Positions 56,213-64,000 of a DNA stretch of 64,000 nucleotides are shown here, piece after piece. The notes under the pieces are model-generated. The model searched no databases, was not told the origin of the DNA, and saw only the letters and a list, made by a program, of their open reading frames with translations. The position numbers and the translations under genes are program-made. Position 1 is the first letter of the stretch. Each line of letters opens with the position of its first letter. The stretch is from Janthinobacterium sp. GW458P. GTDB lineage: Bacteria > Pseudomonadota > Gammaproteobacteria > Burkholderiales > Burkholderiaceae_D. The DNA lies in NCBI RefSeq assembly GCF_002127585.1, contig NZ_NEGZ01000001.1:192345-256344 (forward strand). The letters run 5' to 3'.

Positions 56213-56594
56213 TATTTTCTGTGTTTAGGGTCAAAAATAGTCGGTTTTTCGCCGTTCAAGCGGCTTTATGGCCGCTCGCGTCATGCCTTCGACGTCGCTG
56301 CGATGGCAATTCAGTGTAAACTACCGGGTATGTTCACCGTGTTTCGCGTGCGACAACCATTTTGCGGTCAATTTTACAATGATGTTGCAATGGAAGGAGC
56401 AGAGCCGATAATCGGGCTTTGAACTGATGTGCCGCAACACGCAAAGCGAACTTTTATAATTGAATTTACAACAATAATAGCGTCCGGCATCACAGCGTCG
56501 CGCGGCCACCAGTGCCGCGCCGCGTGGTCAGTCCGGCGTATGACAGCAGGGGTAAGCGAGACTTGCCAGCAAGCCCACAGAGAGAGCATCGCGT
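56213..56594. other. 382-bp gap between photolyase and yqgE
   Basis: This divergent intergenic region must hold the promoters of phrB and of the yqgE-pyr operon. A perfect -10-like TATAAT lies at 56455-56460, but no convincing -35 sits at the right distance. No repeat, riboswitch or small gene was recognised. Confidence 0.4.
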
Positions 56595-57242
56595 ATGAAG
56601 AAGAGTAAAATCGACCAGACTCTACCAGGACATCGATTGATGCAGGGTGTCGGGGAACCGGCCGCAACGGGTTCTTCCACTTTGAATCTGGCCAACCATT
56701 TCCTGATTGCGATGCCGGCGATGCAAGACCCCATCTTCGGCGGGACGGTTGTGTACGTTTGCGAGCACAATGAAAACGGCGTGCTTGGCGTCGTCATCAA
56801 CAAACCCACCGACATGACCATGGAAGTGCTGTTCGAGCGTATCGACCTGAAACTGGCGGCCGGCAGCGACACGCCCATCATCAATGAGCCGATCATGTTT
56901 GGCGGACCGGTGCAGGACGATCGCGGCTTCGTGCTGCATACGCCGGGCGCGCGTTACTCCTCGTCGCTGACGGTGACCGATGAAATCGCGTTTACTACTT
57001 CGATCGACGTGCTCGAGGCCGTCGCCAACGGCGATGGCCCCGAGCGCATGCTCGTTTCGATCGGCTATTCGGGCTGGAGCCCGGGCCAGCTGGAAGACGA
57101 GATCGGCCGCAACGGCTGGCTGACGGTGGGCGCCTCAGCCGACATCCTGTTCGATTTCCCCATCGAGCAGCGCTACGTGGCCGCCATCAAATTGCTGGGC
57201 ATCGACCCCCTCATGCTGGCGAGCGAGGCTGGCCACGCATGA
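56595..57242 (+). CDS. yqgE: YqgE/AlgH family protein
   Basis: A 215-residue protein of the UPF0301 (YqgE/AlgH) family. NLANHFLIAMPAMQDPIFGG and GTVVYVCEHNENGVLGVVIN are the family opening; FGGPVQDDRGFVLHTPG and SIGYSGWSPGQLEDEIGRNG follow. ATG 56595 adds 28 residues before the conserved core, in keeping with betaproteobacterial members; a start nearer the core (56640, MQGVGEP) is possible. The function is unknown although AlgH affects alginate regulation in Pseudomonas. It overlaps ruvX by 4 bp. Confidence 0.93.
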   Translation: MKKSKIDQTLPGHRLMQGVGEPAATGSSTLNLANHFLIAMPAMQDPIFGGTVVYVCEHNENGVLGVVINKPTDMTMEVLFERIDLKLAAGSDTPIINEPIMFGGPVQDDRGFVLHTPGARYSSSLTVTDEIAFTTSIDVLEAVANGDGPERMLVSIGYSGWSPGQLEDEIGRNGWLTVGASADILFDFPIEQRYVAAIKLLGIDPLMLASEAGHA

Positions 57243-57637
57243 GCGGCGACGCCATCGACACCATCCTCGCCTTCGATTTCGGGTTGAAGCGCATTGGCGT
57301 AGCCATCGGCAATACCATGATTTGCCAGGCCAAACCACTCAGCGTGATCACGGAGACGGCGAATGAACCGAAGTTCGCCGCCATTGCCAGCCTGATCAGG
57401 GAATGGGGCGCAAGCCGTATCGTGGTAGGGCTGCCCAGCCATCCCGATGGCACGGAACACGAGATGAGCGCGCGCTGCCGGCGTTTCGCCAATCAGATGC
57501 ACGGCCGCTTCAACCTGCCCGTGGAACTGGTTGACGAGCGCTATTCCTCGGCCGTGATTGCCGCCAAGCGCGGTGAGGTGATCGACGACCGTGCCGCCGC
57601 CATCATCCTGCAGCAGTATTTTGACGCGAATTATTAA
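57239..57637 (+). CDS. ruvX: Putative Holliday junction resolvase YqgF/RuvX
   Basis: A 132-residue RNase-H-fold nuclease implicated in pre-16S rRNA 5' end processing and possibly Holliday junction resolution. ILAFDFGLKRIGVAIGNTMI holds the first Asp, RIVVGLPSHPDGTEHEMSAR the central motif, VELVDERYSSAVIAAKRGEV the Glu, and DDRAAAIILQQYFD the last Asp. Full-length and translationally coupled to yqgE. Confidence 0.95.
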   Translation: MSGDAIDTILAFDFGLKRIGVAIGNTMICQAKPLSVITETANEPKFAAIASLIREWGASRIVVGLPSHPDGTEHEMSARCRRFANQMHGRFNLPVELVDERYSSAVIAAKRGEVIDDRAAAIILQQYFDANY

Positions 57638-57661
57638 TCTGACCTTAGCCTCCATTCCTGA

Positions 57662-58201
57662 ATGATTAAGAACTCTATGCCGCATCCTACGAATCCTTCC
57701 CAACTCGACGCCGAGGCCCTGTATGCAGACTTGCTGCAGCAGGTGCAGAGCGGCCTGGCGGGCATTCCCAACGTCGCCATCGTCGGCATTCATTCGGGCG
57801 GCGCCTGGCTGGCCGAACGCCTGGCGCGCGACCTGAACCTGATCGGCCGCCTGGGCGTGCTTGACGTCTCGTTCTACCGCGACGACTTCGCCCAGAAAGG
57901 CCTGCATGCTGACGTCAAGCCGACGCAAATCAGCTTTGACGTGGCCGGCGCCACCATCCTGCTGGTCGACGACGTGCTGTACACGGGCCGCACCACGCGC
58001 GCGGCCATCAACGAATTGTTCGACTATGGCCGTCCGGCCAAGATCATGCTGGCGGCCCTGGTCGACCGCGGTGAACGCCAGTTGCCGGTAGCCGCCGATT
58101 TCGTGGCCGCCTTCACTGCCGTGCAACCGGGCCAGGCCCTGGTCCTGAAGCAAGCCGACGATGGAAAATTCACGCTCACCATAGACACCCACCATGCTTA
58201 A
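57662..58201 (+). CDS. pyrR: Pyrimidine operon protein PyrR / uracil phosphoribosyltransferase
   Basis: A 179-residue PyrR-type phosphoribosyltransferase. [20 protein letters not shown] and [17 protein letters not shown] are PyrR-specific; [20 protein letters not shown] is the PRPP-binding loop. Starts at 57662 or 57677 are both possible and neither has a strong ribosome site. In Firmicutes PyrR attenuates the pyr operon; in betaproteobacteria the protein's RNA role is not established. It overlaps pyrB by 8 bp. Confidence 0.93.
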   Translation: MIKNSMPHPTNPSQLDAEALYADLLQQVQSGLAGIPNVAIVGIHSGGAWLAERLARDLNLIGRLGVLDVSFYRDDFAQKGLHADVKPTQISFDVAGATILLVDDVLYTGRTTRAAINELFDYGRPAKIMLAALVDRGERQLPVAADFVAAFTAVQPGQALVLKQADDGKFTLTIDTHHA

Positions 58202-59159
58202 TCCGCAACTGAATAAACACGGCGAACTGCAACACCTGTTGACTATCGAAGGCTTGCCGAAGTCTATCGTCAACCACATCCTTGACACCGCGTCCTCGTT
58301 CGTCGGCATTTCCGACCGCGATGTCAAGAAGGTGCCGCTAATGCGCGGCAAAAGCGTTTTCAACCTGTTCTTTGAAAACTCCACGCGCACCCGCACCACC
58401 TTCGAAATCGCCTCCAAGCGTTTGTCAGCCGACGTCATCAACCTGAACATCCAGGCTTCTTCGGCCAGCAAGGGCGAGTCCCTGCTCGACACCATCGACA
58501 ACCTGTCGGCCATGCATGCCGACATGTTCGTCGTGCGCCATGCGCAGTCGGGCGCGCCTTACCTGATCGCCAAGCACCTGATCGACACGAAGCAGCCCCA
58601 TGTCCATGTGGTCAATGCGGGCGACGGACGCCACGCGCACCCGACCCAGGGCTTGCTCGACATGTACACGATCCGCCACTACAAGAAGGATTTCACCAAC
58701 CTGACGGTGGCCATCGTGGGCGACATCCTGCACAGCCGCGTGGCCCGTTCCGACATCCATGCGCTGACCACCCTGGGCGTGCCGGAAGTGCGCGCCATCG
58801 GCCCGCACACCCTGCTGCCAGGCGGCCTGGAGCAGATGGGCGTGCGCACCTTCACCAACATGGATGAAGGTCTGAAGGGCGTGGACGTGATCATCATGCT
58901 GCGCCTGCAAAATGAACGCATGAGCGGCGCGCTGCTGCCGTCGGCGCAGGAATACTTCAAGAGCTATGGCCTGACGCCCGAGCGCCTGGCGCTGGCCAAG
59001 CCGGACGCCATCGTCATGCATCCGGGTCCGATGAACCGCGGCGTGGAGATCGATTCGGCCGTGGCCGACGGTCCGCAGGCGGTGATCCTGCCGCAGGTGA
59101 CGTTCGGTATCGCCGTACGCATGGCGGTGATGAGTATTTTGGCTGGTAATCAGGGCTGA
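58194..59159 (+). CDS. pyrB: Aspartate carbamoyltransferase catalytic chain
   Basis: A 321-residue ATCase that joins carbamoyl phosphate and aspartate. The carbamoyl-phosphate motif is [20 protein letters not shown], followed by [40 protein letters not shown] and [19 protein letters not shown]. No regulatory PyrI gene is present. Together with the adjacent dihydroorotase-like gene this matches the Pseudomonas-type class A ATCase (PyrB with a non-catalytic PyrC-like partner). Confidence 0.97.
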   Translation: MLNPQLNKHGELQHLLTIEGLPKSIVNHILDTASSFVGISDRDVKKVPLMRGKSVFNLFFENSTRTRTTFEIASKRLSADVINLNIQASSASKGESLLDTIDNLSAMHADMFVVRHAQSGAPYLIAKHLIDTKQPHVHVVNAGDGRHAHPTQGLLDMYTIRHYKKDFTNLTVAIVGDILHSRVARSDIHALTTLGVPEVRAIGPHTLLPGGLEQMGVRTFTNMDEGLKGVDVIIMLRLQNERMSGALLPSAQEYFKSYGLTPERLALAKPDAIVMHPGPMNRGVEIDSAVADGPQAVILPQVTFGIAVRMAVMSILAGNQG

Positions 59160-59183
59160 TAGCCCAAGGACGAGTAAGCGAGC

Positions 59184-60485
59184 ATGACGACACTACATAT
59201 CAAGAACGGCCACCTGATCGACCCCGCCAACGGCATCGATGGCTTGCAAGACCTGTTTATCGCCGACGGCAAGGTGCTGGCCGTGGGCAGCGCCCCGGCC
59301 GGCTTCACCGCCGATACGACCTTTGACGCGGCCGGCCTGGTGGTCTCTCCCGGCCTGGTCGACCTGTCGGCGCGCCTGCGCGAGCCAGGTTACGAATACA
59401 AGGCGACCCTGGAATCGGAGCTGCAAGCGGCCCTGCAGGGCGGCGTCACGAGCCTGGTCTGCCCCCCTGACACCGATCCCGTGCTCGATGAGCCAGGCCT
59501 GGTGGAAATGCTGAAGTACCGTGCCAAGACGCAGAACAAGGCCCACGTGCACCCGCTGGGTGCGCTGACGATGGGCCTGAAGGGCCAGTCGTTGACGGAA
59601 ATGGCGGAACTGACGGAAGCGGGCTGCATCGGTTTCGCGCAGGCGGAAGAGCCGATCGAAGACACCACCGTGCTGCTGCGCGCCATGCAGTACGCAAACA
59701 CCTTCGGCTACACCGTCTGGCTGCGCCCGCAGGATCCGCACATCGGCCGTGGCGGCATCGCCCACAGCGGTCCGCTGGCGTCGCGCCTGGGTTTGTCCGG
59801 CGTGCCAGTGATGTCCGAGACCATCGCGCTGCACACGATTTTTGAACTGATGCGTGCCAGCCGCGCGCGCGTGCACCTGTGCCGCATCTCGTCGGCGGCG
59901 GGCCTGGAGCTGATCCGCGCCGCCAAGGCCGAAGGCTTGCCCGTTACCTGCGACGTGGGCGTGCACCATGTGCACCTGACGGACGCCGACATCGGCTTTT
60001 TCGATCCGAACGCGCGTGTGACGCCGCCGTTCCGCAGCCAGCGCGACCGCGACGCGATCCGCGCCGGCCTGCTCGACGGCACGGTCGACGCCATGTGCTC
60101 GGACCACACGCCTGTCGACGACGATGAAAAACTGCTGCCGTTCGGCGAAGCGTCGCCAGGCGCCACGGGCCTGGAACTGCTGCTGTCGCTGGCCCTGAAA
60201 TGGGCCGATGACTATGCTCTGGAGCAGCCGCAGGCGGGCGCGCGCCCGCTGGCCCGCGCCGTGGCCAAGGTCACGTCTGACGCGGCCCGTGTCGCCGGCA
60301 TTCCGGCCGGCAGTCTGGCCGTGGGCGAAGCGGCCGACATCTGCGTCTTCGATCCCGCCGCGCGCTGGACCGTGTCGTCGGCTTCGCTGGCCAGCCAGGG
60401 CAAGCACACGCCTTTCCTCGGCTATGAGCTGAGCGGCATCGTCAAGGCGACCGTCGTGGCTGGACGGGTGGCGTTTCAGCGTTAA
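59184..60485 (+). CDS. pyrX: Inactive dihydroorotase-like subunit (PyrX/PyrC')
   Basis: A 433-residue amidohydrolase-fold protein usually annotated as dihydroorotase. The metal-binding His-x-His of active type I enzymes is absent: PGLVDLSARLREPG has Ser62 and Arg64 in those places. The region that should read FSDDG is FAQAE (151-155), and the HAED-type ligand His is replaced at 181 (RPQD); Asp307 in CSDHTP is kept. This is the pattern of the non-catalytic PyrC' that holds PyrB in its dodecamer in Pseudomonas. A catalytic dihydroorotase should be encoded elsewhere. It starts 24 bp after pyrB. A hairpin without T tail (60504-60522) follows the stop. Confidence 0.88.
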   Translation: MTTLHIKNGHLIDPANGIDGLQDLFIADGKVLAVGSAPAGFTADTTFDAAGLVVSPGLVDLSARLREPGYEYKATLESELQAALQGGVTSLVCPPDTDPVLDEPGLVEMLKYRAKTQNKAHVHPLGALTMGLKGQSLTEMAELTEAGCIGFAQAEEPIEDTTVLLRAMQYANTFGYTVWLRPQDPHIGRGGIAHSGPLASRLGLSGVPVMSETIALHTIFELMRASRARVHLCRISSAAGLELIRAAKAEGLPVTCDVGVHHVHLTDADIGFFDPNARVTPPFRSQRDRDAIRAGLLDGTVDAMCSDHTPVDDDEKLLPFGEASPGATGLELLLSLALKWADDYALEQPQAGARPLARAVAKVTSDAARVAGIPAGSLAVGEAADICVFDPAARWTVSSASLASQGKHTPFLGYELSGIVKATVVAGRVAFQR

Positions 60486-60573
60486 AAAAATCAGATCCGC
60501 GGACCGGGGCACGCTGCCCCGGCATCCCTTGTCTGCTCCCGGATTTCGGTTCTGGTTTATTTGTTGGTGTGAT

Positions 60574-61323
60574 TTGAAACTTCTGCTTACCTACCGCCTC
60601 GCGCGCATCGCCATTCACCTGAGCTGCGGCATGGCCAAGAGCGCCGTGCTGTTTCCCTGGCTGGACCTGGAAGGGCGCAACCGGCGCATTCGCCGCTGGT
60701 CGACCCAGCTGCTCGACATCTGCGGCGTGCACGTGGCGCAGCCGGCGGCCAGCGTGCCCGCGCTCGACCATGCGATGGTGGTGGCGAACCACGTTTCGTG
60801 GCTCGACATCTTCGTCATCAATGCCGTCCACCCCTGCCGTTTCGTCGCCAAGGCGGAAATCCGCGCCTGGCCTATCCTGGGGTGGCTGGCGGGACGCGCC
60901 GGCACCATCTTCATTTCGCGTGGCAGCAAGCGCGACCTGCGCCTGATCTTCCAGGGCCTGGTGGATAAGTTGACGGCGGGCGAGCGTATTGCGTTCTTCC
61001 CCGAAGGCACCACCGCCGCGCAAGGACAGATCCTGCCGTTTCATGCCAACCTGTTCGAGGCGGCCATTGACGCAAAGGTACCGGTGCAGCCGTTCGCGCT
61101 CGTGTACGTGGATGACAAGGGGGAGTTGCACCACGCCGTCGACTTCATCGGCGAGATGAGCTTTGCGCAAAGCATGGTGGCGATCTTGAGCGGCCCGCCG
61201 ATCACCGCGCGCCTGACCTGCCTGGCGCCTGCCGATACGTTGGACGCGCACCGGCGCGAACTGGCGGCGGCAACACAGGCGGCGGTGGCCGCCGCGCTGC
61301 CGCTGGAGCAGGCTAGTTCTTGA
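60574..61323 (+). CDS. plsC: 1-acyl-sn-glycerol-3-phosphate acyltransferase
   Basis: A 249-residue membrane-bound acyltransferase that converts lysophosphatidate to phosphatidate. The HX4D motif is in VVANHVSWLDIFVINAV, the glycerol-phosphate-binding part in FISRGSKRDLRLIFQGL and AFFPEGTTAAQGQILPFHAN. I chose TTG 60574 (MKLLLTYRLARIA) to put the first hydrophobic helix at the N-terminus; TTG 60529 is an alternative. The conserved position after pyrC-like genes supports the call. The last 11 bp overlap the convergent permease gene. Confidence 0.9.
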   Translation: MKLLLTYRLARIAIHLSCGMAKSAVLFPWLDLEGRNRRIRRWSTQLLDICGVHVAQPAASVPALDHAMVVANHVSWLDIFVINAVHPCRFVAKAEIRAWPILGWLAGRAGTIFISRGSKRDLRLIFQGLVDKLTAGERIAFFPEGTTAAQGQILPFHANLFEAAIDAKVPVQPFALVYVDDKGELHHAVDFIGEMSFAQSMVAILSGPPITARLTCLAPADTLDAHRRELAAATQAAVAAALPLEQASS

Positions 61324-62077
61324 CGTGCAGCCAGCGCGCATGCGCGGCGCGGGCCAGGTAGTCGAGGATAAAACCTAGAATCCCGATCAGCACGATGGCA
61401 GCCATCAGCTCCGAATATGCGAGGCGGTCGCGCGTATCGAGGATGAAATAGCCGAGGCCCGCCGAGACGCCCAGCATTTCCGCCGGCACCAGCACGATCC
61501 AGATGATGCCGATGGCCAGGCGCACGCCCGTCAAAATATCGGCCGTGATACCCGGCAAAATCACCTTGAAGACGATCTCGCTGCGCGTGGCTGACAGGCT
61601 GCGCGCCAGCAGCAGCCAGTTCGGATCGAGCCGCGCCACGCCGGCGGCCGTATTGAGCAGTATCGGCCAGACGGCCGCAAACGCCAGCAGGAAGTACACG
61701 GGCGCGTCACCGACACCGAGCACCATCACGGCGATCGGCATCCACGACAGCGGCGAAATCATGCGCAGCAGCTGGAACAGCGGCATGGCCGCGCCGGAAA
61801 AGCTCTTCGACATGGCCACCAGCACGCCCAGCGGCACGCCGATGACGATGGCCAATCCCAGACCCACGCCCACCCTTTGCAGGCTCAGTACTACATGCAG
61901 CCAGATATCCGCGCCGCCCAGCATTTCCCGGAACGCCAGCGCCGTCGGCAGCGGCGCAAAGGCGGTGGCGATCGGCGTGGATTTCTCCAGCGCCGTCACG
62001 CCGACGGACCACAACAGCAAGGCACAGGCCAGCCCCACCAGGGGCAGGCCGAATTTCGTCAACAACTTGCTTGCCAT
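61313..62077 (-). CDS. ABC transporter permease (nitrate/sulfonate/taurine type)
   Basis: A 254-residue permease with six predicted spans, of the SsuC/TauC/NrtB family. SLQRVGVGLGLAIVIGVPLG and the EAA-type cytoplasmic loop ARSLSATRSEIVFKVILPG, where the conserved Gly is in LPGITADILTGVRLAIGIIW, identify it. It starts 2 bp after the substrate-binding protein gene stop. The substrate is not predictable from the permease alone. Confidence 0.93.
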   Translation of the reverse strand: MASKLLTKFGLPLVGLACALLLWSVGVTALEKSTPIATAFAPLPTALAFREMLGGADIWLHVVLSLQRVGVGLGLAIVIGVPLGVLVAMSKSFSGAAMPLFQLLRMISPLSWMPIAVMVLGVGDAPVYFLLAFAAVWPILLNTAAGVARLDPNWLLLARSLSATRSEIVFKVILPGITADILTGVRLAIGIIWIVLVPAEMLGVSAGLGYFILDTRDRLAYSELMAAIVLIGILGFILDYLARAAHARWLHVKN

Positions 62078-62079
62078 CG

Positions 62080-63324
62080 TCAGACCGCCACGGTTTCGCT
62101 GCGCAGCAGGTTGGCCGGCAAGCCGAAGGCGGCCGGGCCACCCACGGCGGTGATGGCCTTGCGCACGAAGCGGTCATCGACCAGGTCGCGCGCGGCAAAT
62201 TTCGGATCGAGGTTGGCCAGGAAGCGCGTGTCGCCTTCGACCTTGGTGCGGCCGATGGCGCGCACCAGTTCTTCCGTGTACGACGCGAACGGATACGGCT
62301 GGAAGTCGATGCGGCGCTGCTGCCAGTTTTTGTGCACGATCAGGCCCTGCTTTTCATAGCCGGCGTAATCGGTGGTGGCCAGCACCTTGGTCAGTACCTG
62401 CAGCGGATGCGGCGTGTAGCGGTGCTCGCCCACGTTCGACAGCAGCTTGGCCGTGTCGACCTGGTTCGAGCGCGTCCACAACTGCGCTTTGACGATGGCG
62501 TTGGTGACCTTTTGCGCCCATTCCGGACGCGTACTGATGTCGCGCTCGGACAGGAAGGTGACGCAGCACGCATGGTTTTTCCACACGTCGCCCGAGAAGC
62601 GCAGGATCTTGCCGATGCCGGCGTTTTCCGCCGCCGCATTGAACGGCTCGGCCACGATGTAGCCGGCAATCGACTTGCTGGCCAGGGCCGAGACCATTTC
62701 GGCCGGCGCCAGAACCACCAGGTTCACCTCGTTCGGCTTGATGGCCGCATTGCGCGCGCGCGTGACCGGGGTCAGGCCGTTGGAGGACAGGATCTGCTGC
62801 AGCAGGATGTTGTGGATCGAGTACCAGAAGGGGATGGCGACCGTACGCCCGCCCAGGTCGGAGACCTTGTTGATCTCGTTGGCCACCGTCAGCGCGGAGC
62901 CATTGACGTGATTCCATGCGACGACTTTCGCGGGGAACTTGGCGCCGTAGCGTACCCACAGGGTGGCGGGCGACAGCAAATGGATGACGTTGACCTGGCC
63001 GGCGACAAACGCTTCGATGATCTGCGCCCAGCTGCGGAACAGGCGCGGCGTTTCCGCCTGCAAGCCTTCCGCCTCGAACAGCTTGCGCGCGTGCGCGACG
63101 AGCAGCGGGGTGGCGTCGGTGATCGGCAGGTAGCCGACTTTCACGGGCTGGTCGTCGCCTTTCGGGCCTTGCTGGGCCATGGCATCGCCGGCGAACAGCA
63201 GCGGCGAGGCGACGCTGGCCGTGGCCAGCGCCGACATGCGCAGGAAGTCGCGCCGCGTCAGGCCGCAGTCGCAGTCGGACGAGGCGCAGATGTGCAGGGG
63301 GGTGTTATCTTGAGGACGGGACAT
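62080..63324 (-). CDS. ABC substrate-binding protein with Tat signal (NrtA/CmpA-like)
   Basis: A 414-residue binding protein exported by the Tat pathway: twin-arginine motif LTRRDFLRMSALATASVA near residue 23, cleavage around GDAMAQ. Three Cys precede the Arg pair (CASSDCDCG), unusual for a Tat signal. The mature part has KVGYLPITDATPLLVAHARK, FVAGQVNVIHLLSPATLWVR and IVAEPFNAAAENAGIGKIL, typical of the NrtA/CmpA group of nitrate, bicarbonate or sulfonate binding proteins. Folding before export could mean a bound cofactor or metal, but that is inference. Confidence 0.9.
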   Translation of the reverse strand: MSRPQDNTPLHICASSDCDCGLTRRDFLRMSALATASVASPLLFAGDAMAQQGPKGDDQPVKVGYLPITDATPLLVAHARKLFEAEGLQAETPRLFRSWAQIIEAFVAGQVNVIHLLSPATLWVRYGAKFPAKVVAWNHVNGSALTVANEINKVSDLGGRTVAIPFWYSIHNILLQQILSSNGLTPVTRARNAAIKPNEVNLVVLAPAEMVSALASKSIAGYIVAEPFNAAAENAGIGKILRFSGDVWKNHACCVTFLSERDISTRPEWAQKVTNAIVKAQLWTRSNQVDTAKLLSNVGEHRYTPHPLQVLTKVLATTDYAGYEKQGLIVHKNWQQRRIDFQPYPFASYTEELVRAIGRTKVEGDTRFLANLDPKFAARDLVDDRFVRKAITAVGGPAAFGLPANLLRSETVAV

Positions 63325-63354
63325 GAAGGGTTCCAGTATGGTGTATGGGATGTG

Positions 63355-64000
63355 CTATAGGGCGGCGGCGTGGGCCTGGTCCTGCTGCTGCAGTGCCTGC
63401 AAGGCGTCGAGGATGTCCATCTTCAGGGCGATGACGTCGGCGCTGTGGCCGATGCGCGGCTGGGCGATGGCGACGGGCCATTCGCGCACGATGTTGCCCG
63501 GCTTGCCGCCCATGAGCAGGATGCGGTCGGCCACCAGGATCGCTTCGTCGATATCGTGCGTGACGAGCAGCACGGCCGTGTGCCAGCGGTGCACCACGTC
63601 GACCAGCAGCGACTGCATCTCGGAGCGCGTGATGGCGTCGAGCGCGGAAAACGGTTCGTCGGCGAACAGCAGTTCCGGTTCGCGCGCCAGCGCGCGGGCC
63701 AGCGCCACGCGCTGCGCCATGCCGCCCGACAGGGCGGACGGATACAGTTTTTCACGGCCCTTCAGGCCAACCGCTTCGATGGCTTGCGCCACGCGCGCCT
63801 CGTGCGCTGCGCGCGTGAGCTGCGGCTGGTGCTTGAAGTCCAGGCCGAAACCCGCATTGCCCGTGACGTTCAGCCAGGGCAAAAGGCTCGCCTGCTGGAA
63901 CACGAGAGCGCTGCGCGGATCGGGTTCGCGCATGGGAGCGTCCAGGAATTGAATTGCGCCCGTGGACGGTGGCTGCAAGCCTGCCAGCACGCGCAGCAGG
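63355..64000 (-). CDS. ABC transporter ATP-binding protein (5' end outside window)
   Basis: The C-terminal 215 residues of an SsuB/TauB/NrtD-type ATPase are visible; the Walker A region lies beyond the window end. Q-loop LVFQQASLLPWLNVTGNAG, signature LSGGMAQRVALARALA, Walker B LLFADEPFSALDAITR and switch His in VLLVTHDIDEAILVAD are intact. It would power the permease at 61313 with the Tat-exported binding protein. The frame stays open to base 64000. The gene order ATPase, binding protein, permease on one strand with 30- and 2-bp gaps indicates an operon. Confidence 0.93.
   Translation of the reverse strand, partial: LLRVLAGLQPPSTGAIQFLDAPMREPDPRSALVFQQASLLPWLNVTGNAGFGLDFKHQPQLTRAAHEARVAQAIEAVGLKGREKLYPSALSGGMAQRVALARALAREPELLFADEPFSALDAITRSEMQSLLVDVVHRWHTAVLLVTHDIDEAILVADRILLMGGKPGNIVREWPVAIAQPRIGHSADVIALKMDILDALQALQQQDQAHAAAL

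Noticed and set aside
56455-56460. Promoter of the yqgE operon from a perfect TATAAT
   Set aside because: No matching -35 or extended -10 was found at a proper distance, so it is only mentioned.
60504-60522. Terminator or attenuator between pyrX and plsC
   Set aside because: An 8-bp GC hairpin with no T tail; the two genes are usually co-transcribed.

Overview
The window looks like a chromosomal segment of a GC-rich betaproteobacterium of the Oxalobacteraceae, most likely close to Janthinobacterium, Massilia or Duganella. This placement is inferred from gene families and gene order (proS next to a lytic transglycosylase, accB-accC-prmA-DUF3426, mpl, yqgE-ruvX-pyrR-pyrB, a pil-chp cluster, lysine/alanine/proline-rich histone-like proteins). 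No rRNA or tRNA was seen, and no complete insertion sequence, prophage or CRISPR array.

Layout. 1-4.0 kb: end of proS, a lytic transglycosylase, a SWIB-domain protein and ffh. 4.2-13.8 kb: an iron-uptake block with a Fur-box-like site, an ECF sigma factor and anti-sigma pair, a TonB-dependent siderophore receptor, three small membrane genes (DUF3649, PepSY, DUF3325), a candidate 20-codon leader peptide and a MacAB-type efflux pump. 13.9-15.8 kb: a 164-bp palindromic MITE-like element, an orphan ABC binding protein and a lipoprotein. 16.0-18.9 kb: ypjD, a PP0621-family gene, a sigma-54 activator that looks like PilR without its receiver domain, and ampD. 19.0-23.6 kb: nrdAB behind two NrdR-like boxes. 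23.8-25.6 kb: a candidate small RNA, a structured leader and a 425-residue histone-H1-like repeat protein. 25.6-45.4 kb: mostly core metabolism (adenosine-kinase-like kinase, prmA, accCB, aroQ, TlpA-type thioredoxin, mpl, ubiC, an RNB nuclease, a TonB-like protein, aroE, mtgA, corA, hemL, thiD). 45.4-54.7 kb: rubredoxin plus pilG-pilH-pilI-pilJ-chpA, the chemosensory system for type IV pili. 54.7-64 kb: photolyase, yqgE-ruvX-pyrR-pyrB-pyrX-plsC, and a divergent nitrate/sulfonate-type ABC transporter cut by the window end.

How genes work together. The iron block has very short gaps from the sigma factor to macB, which suggests that import and export of one siderophore are co-controlled. The pil-chp genes form one signalling chain: PilJ receptor, PilI adaptor, ChpA kinase, PilG and PilH outputs. 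PyrB probably assembles with a dihydroorotase-like partner that has lost its metal ligands.

The most unusual signal is a 112-118 bp structured intergenic repeat present twice (2541-2652 and 43055-43172). The copies match at 74 of 85 core positions, and two stems carry six compensatory base-pair changes between copies. Both copies start within a few bases of stop codons. All statements come from reading the sequence by eye; no search or folding program was run.
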